Source of the DNA: Candidatus Yonathbacteria bacterium RIFCSPLOWO2_01_FULL_43_27
GTDB lineage: Bacteria; Patescibacteriota; Minisyncoccia; Phycocordibacterales; UBA1550
Assembly (NCBI GenBank): GCA_001823545.1
Contig: MHUV01000007.1
Coordinates: 1 to 59,674 of the forward strand
Direction of reading: 5' to 3'
DNA: 59,674 bases
Of the stretch, positions 30,227 through 38,856 are shown in pieces. The translations under genes were made by a program, and so were the position numbers. The notes beneath the pieces are model-generated. The model was not told the origin of the DNA, searched no databases, and worked only from the letters and a program-made list of their open reading frames with translations. Numbering within the stretch: the stretch's first letter is position 1; every line of letters starts with the position of its first letter.

Positions 30227-30823
30227 TTAACCAGTGTAGAGTAACCTCAGTTTATTATTTCTCTGAAGTTTCCCGATTGCGCATTTTTTTAACTGATCAA
30301 CTCTCGCGCGAGAGATTTTTAATTCCCTGCTCGCTTCCACGAGAGTTCTTTCGCCCTTGCCATCAAACCCAAAGCAGGTACAGATGGCGCGCTTTTCTTT
30401 TTCTGTAAGTCCAGCGAGCATGTCATCCATACGTCGTGCAAGTTCACTCCGGAACACTGCACGTTCCGGATGAAAAATTTCCTCGGCGTGAGACAAAAGA
30501 ACGTCACTACGCTCGTGTGCAAAACACGTCTCCGCACGAACGTTGTGAAAATCACGCGCTCGTGACTTTTTTTTGATGCCCAGAAATTCGCCAGGCAAAC
30601 ATTCAAAAAACGCCGAAAGAGAAGTTACTGCTTTCCTCCATACCCCCTTCTTGGTTTTGAATGAGAGGATCCCGCTGACCAGACTGCTTAACGTCGGCTG
30701 GTCAATACCGCTTCGTGATGAAAGCTCAATGATACTGCCGATACCCTGCTCCTTCATTTTGCTAAGGATAATCGTGCCGGAAAACTGAACAAAACCGTTC
30801 CCTCTTGCACATCTTTTTTCCAT
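30227..30823 (-). CDS. XRE-like HTH + sigma70 region 4-like protein
   Basis: N-terminal IIELSSRSGIDQPTLSSLVSG; C-terminal LTEKEKRAICTCFGFDGKGERTLVEASRELKISRARVDQLKKCAIGKLQ. Confidence 0.75.
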   Translation of the reverse strand: MEKRCARGNGFVQFSGTIILSKMKEQGIGSIIELSSRSGIDQPTLSSLVSGILSFKTKKGVWRKAVTSLSAFFECLPGEFLGIKKKSRARDFHNVRAETCFAHERSDVLLSHAEEIFHPERAVFRSELARRMDDMLAGLTEKEKRAICTCFGFDGKGERTLVEASRELKISRARVDQLKKCAIGKLQRNNKLRLLYTG

Positions 30824-30932
30824 ACGCGGGACCCCCTTCAAAATTTTTTTTACTATCTTTTATAAGCATAGTACACAACACTACAACAATCAATCAATAG
30901 TTATCAACAAGGCTAATGTGTGTCTACAAAAA

Positions 30933-30958
30933 AGCCACGGGGTTGACTACCCGTGGCT
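30933..30958 (-). terminator. hairpin terminator
   Basis: AGCCACGGG...CCCGTGGCT. Confidence 0.75.
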
Positions 30959-30967
30959 CAAGAAAAC

Positions 30968-31495
30968 TTATCTCGATTTTTTCTTCTTTTTCACAATATG
31001 ATACTTTACTTTGCCAATTGCTTTTTTCTCTATTTCCCCAATACAGAAGGCTGAAATCTTTAAAACCTTCTTAATTTCTTCGAGAGTCTTCTTGGGGCCT
31101 TCTCCGAATCCAAAACGGAGCGAGAGCACCTCGCGTTCCTTGAATGAAAGCTCACGTAATGCAAAAGAGATATCTTCCCACGATGCATTGAAACACTCTT
31201 TGGCACGCTTTCGCCCAAGATCAGAGGTGATGCAAATCTGGTCTTCCTCAAAGAGTTCGTACGGTGTAACTGAAAAAAACTTTGCAATTGCAAGCACGCA
31301 CGGCCTCCACCTATGCATACGATCCTGAGGAGAAAGTTCTTTATTAATCAATTTAAGGAGCAAGGTCTGACATATGTCACTCTGCTGTGAAAGCTCGACA
31401 ACACTTGAAATGCCGTGTTTTTTCATCATGTCCAAAATGAACATATTTCTCTCTTTCACACCACAGTGAAAGACACTATGCTTATTTTTATTCAT
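30968..31495 (-). CDS. XRE-like HTH + sigma70 region 4-like protein (paralog)
   Basis: VVELSQQSDICQTLLLKLINKEL; LSFKEREVLSLRFGFGEGPKKTLEEIKKVLKISAFCIGEIEKKAIGKVK. Confidence 0.75.
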   Translation of the reverse strand: MNKNKHSVFHCGVKERNMFILDMMKKHGISSVVELSQQSDICQTLLLKLINKELSPQDRMHRWRPCVLAIAKFFSVTPYELFEEDQICITSDLGRKRAKECFNASWEDISFALRELSFKEREVLSLRFGFGEGPKKTLEEIKKVLKISAFCIGEIEKKAIGKVKYHIVKKKKKSR

Positions 31496-31536
31496 ACCAC
31501 GTACCTCTTTTATTTTTTTTGAACAACTCTTGTATG

Positions 31537-31565
31537 AAAATAACGTACTATTATTCAATTGTCAA
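31537..31565 (-). promoter_or_regulatory. promoter TTGACA-17-TATTTT
   Basis: Hexamers upstream of the 31495 start. Confidence 0.55.
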
Positions 31566-31574
31566 TAAAGCACA

Positions 31575-32936
31575 TTACACGACAGGTAGGGTAATAATGA
31601 AATCAGTTCCCTTACCTTTAATTGATTCGATGCTGATTGAACCACCCATTTCTTTAACAATTTGATGCGTAATCCAGAGTCCTAATCCCGTACCACGAAC
31701 ATCTTCTGTTTCTTTTGATTTTACGCGGTAAAACTTTTGAAACAAATTCTTTTGATCTTCTGCGGAAATACCAATACCGGTATCACTCACGCGTACGACC
31801 ACGTGATTTTGTTTTACATCTGCTCGCACCACCACCTCACCAGCAAACGTATACTTAAGAGCATTTCCAATAATGTTTGTAAAAATCTGCTTAGTTCTTT
31901 TTTCGTCAGTAGTAAGGAGAGGTATCGCATCAGAAAACTCCACGCGAAGTGCGAGACCTTTACTCTGCGCAACATTCTGAAGTGTCAAGACAACAGAAGA
32001 AAGAAGAGCTCTCACGTCTATCTCTGTTCTCGTAAACGACATTCGTCCCTCTTGAATACGCGCCACATCCAAAATATCATCCACGAGAAATGCGAGATCG
32101 CGGGCAGAAGCATCAATCATTTCAATATCCCGCTTGTGTGTTTGTGGGATATCTTTCATCCCCTGTAATAAATTGGCATATCCGCGAATAGCGGCAAGTG
32201 GCGTACGTAGTTCATGTGCTGCCATCGAAACAAAATCATCTTTCATTTGATCAACCTCCTTTAATCGTTGATACAACGTTGCATAATCAATAATGCGTGC
32301 CTGGCGCGCCAACATAACAATAATGAGTAGGATAATAATACCGAGCAATCCATAGGCATTACGCATATTTTTGCGCATCACAGCATCCGCTTGAGACATC
32401 GAGAGATCAACAACGATATACCCTATAGTTTCAGAGCTACTTGTCGCCGTGATTGCGCGTACACCACGCCAGTAACGCTCACCTTCTATAAAATAGGAAG
32501 TGGCATACGTCTCACGCGGATTTCCTGAAGCCGATCCCAATAGAAATGTTGAAAGATTATCTACTTCAGATCCTGTGTCGAGGTCGCCTGAATTAAGTGA
32601 CGCTACTACCGGATAGGTTTCTCCAAAACGAGGACCAAGTACTTGGAAATTTCGCATGGTCTCATTATTTTTACCCAGCGCAACAATACGTTCTCTCAAA
32701 TACGCAGGATCACGCATATGATCGCCGGCAAAAAGAGCAAATGTTTCTTCGAGGATGCTAATACGATTGCGCTCTAATTTGTTTTGATTCTCGCGCGTAA
32801 TTTTCAGAAATTGTTCGCTCGTAAACACGAACGCGAGAGGAATCACAATCACAAGAAAAAATGTGTAGATGATTTGGGGGTTATTGCGCACAAAATTAAA
32901 ACCATGAACGAAGAATTTTTTTAGTCGCTCTGTCAT
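31575..32936 (-). CDS. sensor histidine kinase
   Basis: MAAHELRTPLAAIRGYANLL H-box, N and G boxes, two TM helices. Confidence 0.93.
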   Translation of the reverse strand: MTERLKKFFVHGFNFVRNNPQIIYTFFLVIVIPLAFVFTSEQFLKITRENQNKLERNRISILEETFALFAGDHMRDPAYLRERIVALGKNNETMRNFQVLGPRFGETYPVVASLNSGDLDTGSEVDNLSTFLLGSASGNPRETYATSYFIEGERYWRGVRAITATSSSETIGYIVVDLSMSQADAVMRKNMRNAYGLLGIIILLIIVMLARQARIIDYATLYQRLKEVDQMKDDFVSMAAHELRTPLAAIRGYANLLQGMKDIPQTHKRDIEMIDASARDLAFLVDDILDVARIQEGRMSFTRTEIDVRALLSSVVLTLQNVAQSKGLALRVEFSDAIPLLTTDEKRTKQIFTNIIGNALKYTFAGEVVVRADVKQNHVVVRVSDTGIGISAEDQKNLFQKFYRVKSKETEDVRGTGLGLWITHQIVKEMGGSISIESIKGKGTDFIITLPVV

Positions 32937-32941
32937 ATTGA

Positions 32942-35041
32942 TTACATTTCTGTAGCGCCAGCTCCACTGCCATCACGTCTTCGCACGATCACACCAATAG
33001 TCAAGAAGCTAAGGCCTAAAATACCAACGATAAGTACAAAAAGAGTGTAGAGCGAAAGCCCAGAGAAGAACCCCGGTTCATTATGCGCAACCGGAAGCAT
33101 TACATCAACATTTCCCAAAGTGACAGCTTCTGCAACTTTCACAAATGGTAACGGTTCCGATTTTACAAGGACACGCCCATCGCCATCGGTAATTGCCGAC
33201 ACTACATGATGGGTGCCATCAGGAAGCTCTTTATCAAGCGTATATGACCATTCACCTAATGAATTTGTTTTTACCATCACTACGATTGGCTCAGAAAAAA
33301 TGTAAAGTGTCACAAAACTATTAGGCAATGCTGTTCCGGTAAATGCAAAATGAGGAGCATGAGATTCACCAAGGGCGTCTGTTGTCGAGGTGCTCATAGT
33401 ATTGTTTAATGCAAGCACCTTTTTAACCACAAGGAGTTGCTTGTCAGTAGTACCAGAAACAAGAGGATTGTTCTCGGTTGCAAGCACGGAAATAGATGGA
33501 ATTACAGCACCCGTAGTGGTGGCTTGCGTGGCAAAAAGTACCGCAGACGTCTTGCTTCGGGGGTTAGAACGCACCGCAATTTCGTTTCCATCAGAAACAC
33601 CATCTTGGTCCGTATCTCTATTTTTTGGATCTGTATGATAAATGTTGACTTCATCATAGTCCGCAAGTTCGTCATTATCAGTATCAACAAAGACACGAGC
33701 GCCAATGCGTTCAGTAAAAATTTTCTTTTCTTCCTTGTGATTCTGATTAAGAGCTTGTGTGCGTTCAATTATTGTTTCATTGGATACCAACTTATTTTTA
33801 ACAAGGACCTGCGTACAAACACCCGTGTTCTTGAGGTCTGAACAGAACTGCTGAAACTCTTGTGGACTTTTTACTACAGAAGGAAGCTCTGGAGGACGCA
33901 CGGCAATGTCGGCAAGAATACTCTCGATACGTTCAAAGGGAACACTACCAACGAGAGAAGGCTTTATCGGGGAAAGCATCGGCATCTTTGTTTGAGCAAA
34001 TGTCACACACGTACTCGTTTCGCGTTTTTCTTTTTGCTCACAATACACCGCACACTCTTTAATGTCCGTACACCCAGCAGGATTTTTTATTCTGTTTACA
34101 ATTTCTTGTTGTTCTTTTTTAGAAATTTTATTTACAATCTCTTTTTGCTTTTTCTCATCAAATCTTTCAAAATGTTCTACGGCGGGAAGAGCAGACCTCA
34201 TTCCCTCAACGAACGCGACATTAACACGAACAGGTGTTCTCTTATCTTCGTTATGTTCTTCTCCACGAACAGGGGGGCCAACATACAAAGGAAGAGTTGG
34301 CGTGAGCGTTGTTTTAGGTAACGTGGAAGGCAACGTGTTGTTTGCCGTTGAGGAAAGTGGCGCAGGAACAATAACAGGAGGTGGTGGTAATGGTATCTTT
34401 GGCAGTGAAGTCGTGGTGGTAACGGGAAGTGGCGCTGATGGTGAGACCTGAGGCAACGTAGCAACAGAAGTACCAAAAGAAGAAGTGATGTTATCTTCTT
34501 CATGATCGTCATCATAAGAAACAGCGACATTCCCCGTCGTCACCACCACACTTTCCGTAGTCACCGTACTACTTGCCGACGAAACCACATTCCCCGTACC
34601 AGAAAGCGTACAGGTGACATCCAACACAAACTTACCATAGAGCATTCCAGATCCTACGTGGGGTTGATTGACCACCGCCGACCAATGATACACCCCATTA
34701 CGAAGAAGGTGGGATCCTGGCAACACTGATGTGTTTGACGAATCAGTACCAACAGAGAGTTTAAAACTTCCCCCCGCTAAAGGATTCGCAATAAATGCAG
34801 TTTTTGTTTTTGGATGAGTAGGCTCAGAACAATCAACGCTTGTTGTGGGAACAACAGAAAAGGTAACAGGGGTTCCTGTGGTAGTGGTATTAGAATACGT
34901 AGCGGTTGTGCTCGTGGTGGTATTAAAAAAACTGGTCGTATCAGCAAATGAGTTCAAAGGAAAACGGATAACACCGACCCCAATTATAAGTGCAGCGATC
35001 ACACCTATGTGATATTTATAAACGTGAAAGAAATTGTACAT
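32942..35041 (-). CDS. large cell-surface protein with TSP3-like Ca-binding repeat and C-terminal TM
   Basis: Signal/TM N-terminus, DTDNDELADYDEVNIYHTDPKNRDTDQDGVSDGNEI, C-terminal TM followed by RRRDG. Confidence 0.8.
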   Translation of the reverse strand: MYNFFHVYKYHIGVIAALIIGVGVIRFPLNSFADTTSFFNTTTSTTATYSNTTTTGTPVTFSVVPTTSVDCSEPTHPKTKTAFIANPLAGGSFKLSVGTDSSNTSVLPGSHLLRNGVYHWSAVVNQPHVGSGMLYGKFVLDVTCTLSGTGNVVSSASSTVTTESVVVTTGNVAVSYDDDHEEDNITSSFGTSVATLPQVSPSAPLPVTTTTSLPKIPLPPPPVIVPAPLSSTANNTLPSTLPKTTLTPTLPLYVGPPVRGEEHNEDKRTPVRVNVAFVEGMRSALPAVEHFERFDEKKQKEIVNKISKKEQQEIVNRIKNPAGCTDIKECAVYCEQKEKRETSTCVTFAQTKMPMLSPIKPSLVGSVPFERIESILADIAVRPPELPSVVKSPQEFQQFCSDLKNTGVCTQVLVKNKLVSNETIIERTQALNQNHKEEKKIFTERIGARVFVDTDNDELADYDEVNIYHTDPKNRDTDQDGVSDGNEIAVRSNPRSKTSAVLFATQATTTGAVIPSISVLATENNPLVSGTTDKQLLVVKKVLALNNTMSTSTTDALGESHAPHFAFTGTALPNSFVTLYIFSEPIVVMVKTNSLGEWSYTLDKELPDGTHHVVSAITDGDGRVLVKSEPLPFVKVAEAVTLGNVDVMLPVAHNEPGFFSGLSLYTLFVLIVGILGLSFLTIGVIVRRRDGSGAGATEM

Positions 35042-35059
35042 AATATTTTTTTGCTCCCT

Positions 35060-36037
35060 TCATCCAAGAAGCATTTTCACGGCATACTTAATTCCCTCTT
35101 TGTCCATACCATAATGTTTAAGAAGCTCCTCAGGTTTACCCGACTGTCCAAACTTGTCATGTACCCCCACAAATGCCATACGCGTAGGATGCGTGGTAGC
35201 AAGAACCTCGGCAACCGCGCTACCCAACCCTCCCGCAACCTGATGCTCCTCTACCGTAACAATAGCGCCACACTCTTTCGCAAGCGCCACAATGGCATCG
35301 CGGTCAAGCGGTTTTATCGTAGCAATATTCATCACCATCGCACCAATTCCGTCGTTTTCGAGTTCTCGTGCCGCAAGGAGTGCGTTGTGGACGAGTGCAC
35401 CACACGCAATAATACCTACGCGTACTGTCCCCTGTGGACGATAGAAAATTTGTGCCTTACCTATTTCAAACGGCGTATCCTCGGTCGTAACGATAGGAGT
35501 TTTTTCGCGCGCAAGACGTAGATAGGTAGGGGTTGTTGTTTTTGCCATAGCAATCGTTGCCTTCTTGGCCTCGATAGTATCACAGGGTGCAATAACGACC
35601 ATATTGGGAATTACGCGTGTGATCGCAATATCCTCTACTGCTTGGTGCGTACCACCATCAGGACCAACGGAAATACCCGCATGAGAACCAACGATTTTCA
35701 CTGGCCGATCGTTGTAACAAATTGTGGTACGAATTTGTTCCCAGTTACGCCCCGGGCTAAACATTGCGTATGATGAAATAAAAGGAACCTTCCCCATCGC
35801 TGCCATTCCCGAAGCAACCGATGCCATCGACTGTTCCATAATTCCCATTTCAAAAAAACGTTTCGGAAATTCTTTTGCAAACGCGTCCATTTTGGTGGAT
35901 TCCGTAAGGTCGCAACAAAGTCCCACCACACGCTCGTCAGCGCGCGCTGCTACAAGAAGTCCTTCACCAAACCCTGCGCGAATAGGTGCTTGCTCTACAT
36001 CTGTATCAAAAAGTTTTGGATTAAGGGGAATGTTCAT
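35060..36037 (-). CDS. transketolase, C-terminal subunit
   Basis: Pyrimidine-binding and C-terminal transketolase domains. Confidence 0.92.
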   Translation of the reverse strand: MNIPLNPKLFDTDVEQAPIRAGFGEGLLVAARADERVVGLCCDLTESTKMDAFAKEFPKRFFEMGIMEQSMASVASGMAAMGKVPFISSYAMFSPGRNWEQIRTTICYNDRPVKIVGSHAGISVGPDGGTHQAVEDIAITRVIPNMVVIAPCDTIEAKKATIAMAKTTTPTYLRLAREKTPIVTTEDTPFEIGKAQIFYRPQGTVRVGIIACGALVHNALLAARELENDGIGAMVMNIATIKPLDRDAIVALAKECGAIVTVEEHQVAGGLGSAVAEVLATTHPTRMAFVGVHDKFGQSGKPEELLKHYGMDKEGIKYAVKMLLG

Positions 36038-36040
36038 ATA

Positions 36041-36910
36041 TTACTCATGTTCGCTTACAATTTGTCCACCGAGCGTACGAAGTTCTGCTAGTGCATTTGC
36101 TCCCTGATCTTTATTCGGAGGGTTGCCATGCCATTTATAATCTCGTTGAAATGCTTCCACACCCTTACCCGGAATCGTATGCGCAATGATAACGGTAGGT
36201 TTTTCAAAAATTGCTTTTCCTTCGTTGACAGCATCGTTGATTGCCTCCATATTATGACCGTCAATTTCAAGCACATGCCATCCAAACGCCTCCCATTTTT
36301 GAACAAGTGGTTCAAGAGGCATCACATCTTCCGTGAAGCCATCAATCTGAATATTATTACGATCAACAATAGCAATAAGGTTATGGAGTCGCTCTTTCCC
36401 CGCGAGCATAATAGCTTCCCATACTTGTCCTTCATTAAGCTCACCATCACCAAGGAAACAATAGATGTAACGATCTGAGGAAAGACCATCGTTCAAACGA
36501 TCTACCAGCGCCATACCAACCGCCTGTGACAATCCTTGTCCGAGAGGACCCGAGCTTGTCTCTAGCATTGGTAAATATTCACGATGAGGATGACCTTGCA
36601 GGCGAGAACCAAATTTGCGGAGCGTTTTCATTTCCTCGACGGGGAAATACCCACTGTGTGCCATCGTTGCGTAGAGTACGGGACAAATGTGTCCATTGGA
36701 AAGAATAACCCGGTCGCGTTCTTCCCACATTGGGTCTTCAGGGTTATGTTTGAGAATATGAAAATAGAACGCAGTAAAAATATCAGCCATACCAAGAGGT
36801 CCTGCGGTATGCCCTGACTTTGCTTCAACTAATCCTTCAATAATTGTTGCGCGAATGGCAACTGCTTTTTCTTCAAGAAATTTTATTTTCTCATCATGAA
36901 GATGTGTCAT
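36041..36910 (-). CDS. transketolase, N-terminal subunit
   Basis: SGHTAGPLGMADI, GDGELNEGQVWEA TPP motif. Confidence 0.93.
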   Translation of the reverse strand: MTHLHDEKIKFLEEKAVAIRATIIEGLVEAKSGHTAGPLGMADIFTAFYFHILKHNPEDPMWEERDRVILSNGHICPVLYATMAHSGYFPVEEMKTLRKFGSRLQGHPHREYLPMLETSSGPLGQGLSQAVGMALVDRLNDGLSSDRYIYCFLGDGELNEGQVWEAIMLAGKERLHNLIAIVDRNNIQIDGFTEDVMPLEPLVQKWEAFGWHVLEIDGHNMEAINDAVNEGKAIFEKPTVIIAHTIPGKGVEAFQRDYKWHGNPPNKDQGANALAELRTLGGQIVSEHE

Positions 36911-36914
36911 GCAA

Positions 36915-37589
36915 TTATTGTACCAGATTTCTTAAATCTTCAATAGTGTTTGAAACGTCTCCACTCTTCAAAATAGTTGAACCAGAAACCAAACGTGTTG
37001 CGCCAGCATCTACGAGTATGCGTGCGGTCTCGTAATTAACTGAACCATCAATACTAATAGGCATTTCTGGATAACGTGAACGTATGTTGCGTACCTGCTC
37101 AAGAACACGCTCGTCAAAAGCCTCTCCTTGAAATCCAATTTTTCCAATTCCCATACATTGCACAAAATCAATATCCTGCATATAGGCTTCAATAGACTCA
37201 AATGGTGTTGTGGTATTGAGCGCAAGACCCAGCTCAACCAAGTCTTGCGGCACACTGTTGCGAACTGCCTCGAAATCTGTCATCGACTCAACATGCACGA
37301 TAATGCGACGTGCACCAGCGGTAACCCATTTACTCACTGCTTCTTCAGGATTCTCGATCATAAGATCAGCTTCGAAGTCAATGAATTCCCATTCCGGCAT
37401 CCCTTCGTCTTCAGTAATAATGTTCGCAAAATGCTGATCTCCCGGATAATACGGCCATGTGCGTGCGGGAACAAATTTCCCATCCATGATATCCAACTGT
37501 ACCAACGGGACCACACCAGCAAAGAGTCCCATCTTTTCTGCGAGATCCTCATAGCTCTTTGGCATAATGGCAGGGATAATTTCAATCAT
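36915..37589 (-). CDS. ribulose-phosphate 3-epimerase-like TIM barrel
   Basis: LDIMDGKFVPA, DLMIENPEEAV, SIDGSVNYETAR. Confidence 0.8.
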   Translation of the reverse strand: MIEIIPAIMPKSYEDLAEKMGLFAGVVPLVQLDIMDGKFVPARTWPYYPGDQHFANIITEDEGMPEWEFIDFEADLMIENPEEAVSKWVTAGARRIIVHVESMTDFEAVRNSVPQDLVELGLALNTTTPFESIEAYMQDIDFVQCMGIGKIGFQGEAFDERVLEQVRNIRSRYPEMPISIDGSVNYETARILVDAGATRLVSGSTILKSGDVSNTIEDLRNLVQ

Positions 37590-37632
37590 TTTTTGTTTTC
37601 AAAGTTTGCCAAGGACCGCCCTTGGCAAACTA

Positions 37633-38646
37633 TTATTTCTTAGTAATGATACTTTTCTTATACGTATTCAAATGTTCAAGTGCGATACCGGTACCTTTTG
37701 CCACACAATAGAGCGCATCTTCAGCAAGAACCGCTTTTACTCCCGTGCGACTAAATACAAGCTCGGGAAGATTGCGAAGTTGTGATGAACCTCCCGTCAT
37801 AATTACTCCTTGATCAATAATGTCTGCAGAAAGTTCAGGAGGGGTCTCTTGTAACACATCTTTAATAGCGCGGATGATCTCGCGTAGTTCGCGATCAATT
37901 GCCTTTACAATTTCATTTGTCGAAACTTGCGCTGTGCGAGGAAGTCCCGTGACATAATCACGTCCCTTAATTACCAAAACAAGCTCATCATCAAGAGGAA
38001 TAGCGGAACCAATGCGAATTTTTACCTCTTCTGCCGTACGGTCACCAATCGCAAGATTGAATGTTTTTTTAATATAGTCTGCAATGGCGTGATCAATTTT
38101 GTTTCCTGCGCATTTTACCGATGTCGATGCAACAATTCCTCCCAACGAAATCACCGCAACATCAGTAGTACCACCACCAATATCCACCACCATATGTCCG
38201 CGCGCTTCGTGAATAGGAATACCCGCACCAATAGCGGCAAGGATCGGCTCTTTCACTACGTATGCATTTTTTGCACCGGCTTTAATCGTCGCTTCAATAA
38301 CAGCACGACGCTCGGTCGATGACACACCAGCAGGCACAGAAACCATCACGTCTGGCTTCAGAATATTCCATTTACCCAACGCCTTGTTGAGGTAGTAGCG
38401 AATCATTGCTTCGGTGATGCGGTAATCGGCAATAACACCATCCTTCATCGGACGATATGCAATAATATTGTCAGGGGTACGACCAATCATCTGCTTTGCC
38501 TCGAGCCCCACAGCCATAATGCGATTATTCTGTTCATTTACTGCAACGACAGACGGTTCATTGAGTACAATTCCCTTTCCTGGAATAAACACAAGTGTAT
38601 TTGCCGTACCGAGATCAATACCGATTTTTCTAATAAAAAATGACAT
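37633..38646 (-). CDS. mreB: rod shape-determining protein MreB
   Basis: IGIDLGTANTLVFIPGKGIVLNEPSVVAV, VVDIGGGTTDVAVISLGG. Confidence 0.96.
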   Translation of the reverse strand: MSFFIRKIGIDLGTANTLVFIPGKGIVLNEPSVVAVNEQNNRIMAVGLEAKQMIGRTPDNIIAYRPMKDGVIADYRITEAMIRYYLNKALGKWNILKPDVMVSVPAGVSSTERRAVIEATIKAGAKNAYVVKEPILAAIGAGIPIHEARGHMVVDIGGGTTDVAVISLGGIVASTSVKCAGNKIDHAIADYIKKTFNLAIGDRTAEEVKIRIGSAIPLDDELVLVIKGRDYVTGLPRTAQVSTNEIVKAIDRELREIIRAIKDVLQETPPELSADIIDQGVIMTGGSSQLRNLPELVFSRTGVKAVLAEDALYCVAKGTGIALEHLNTYKKSIITKK

Positions 38647-38694
38647 GAGAATTATTGAATGAATATTAGGTGCTTTCTTTTCCAGAATTGCGTA

Positions 38695-38811
38695 ATGATG
38701 ACATTATGGACGACGAGTGCACCTTTTGCAACTTTACAGCGTCTAGAGAAAACGTCCCCCACAGACATACTACTACGTGTGACGGCCCTTGAGCAAATGG
38801 GCAAAATATGA
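38695..38811 (+). CDS. putative short ORF
   Basis: 38 aa MMTLWTTSAPFATLQRLEKTSPTDILLRVTALEQMGKI; no clear SD. Confidence 0.25.
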   Translation: MMTLWTTSAPFATLQRLEKTSPTDILLRVTALEQMGKI

Positions 38812-38856
38812 GGTAATATACTATTATGACCTCTCAAACGAGGAATAACCTATTTT

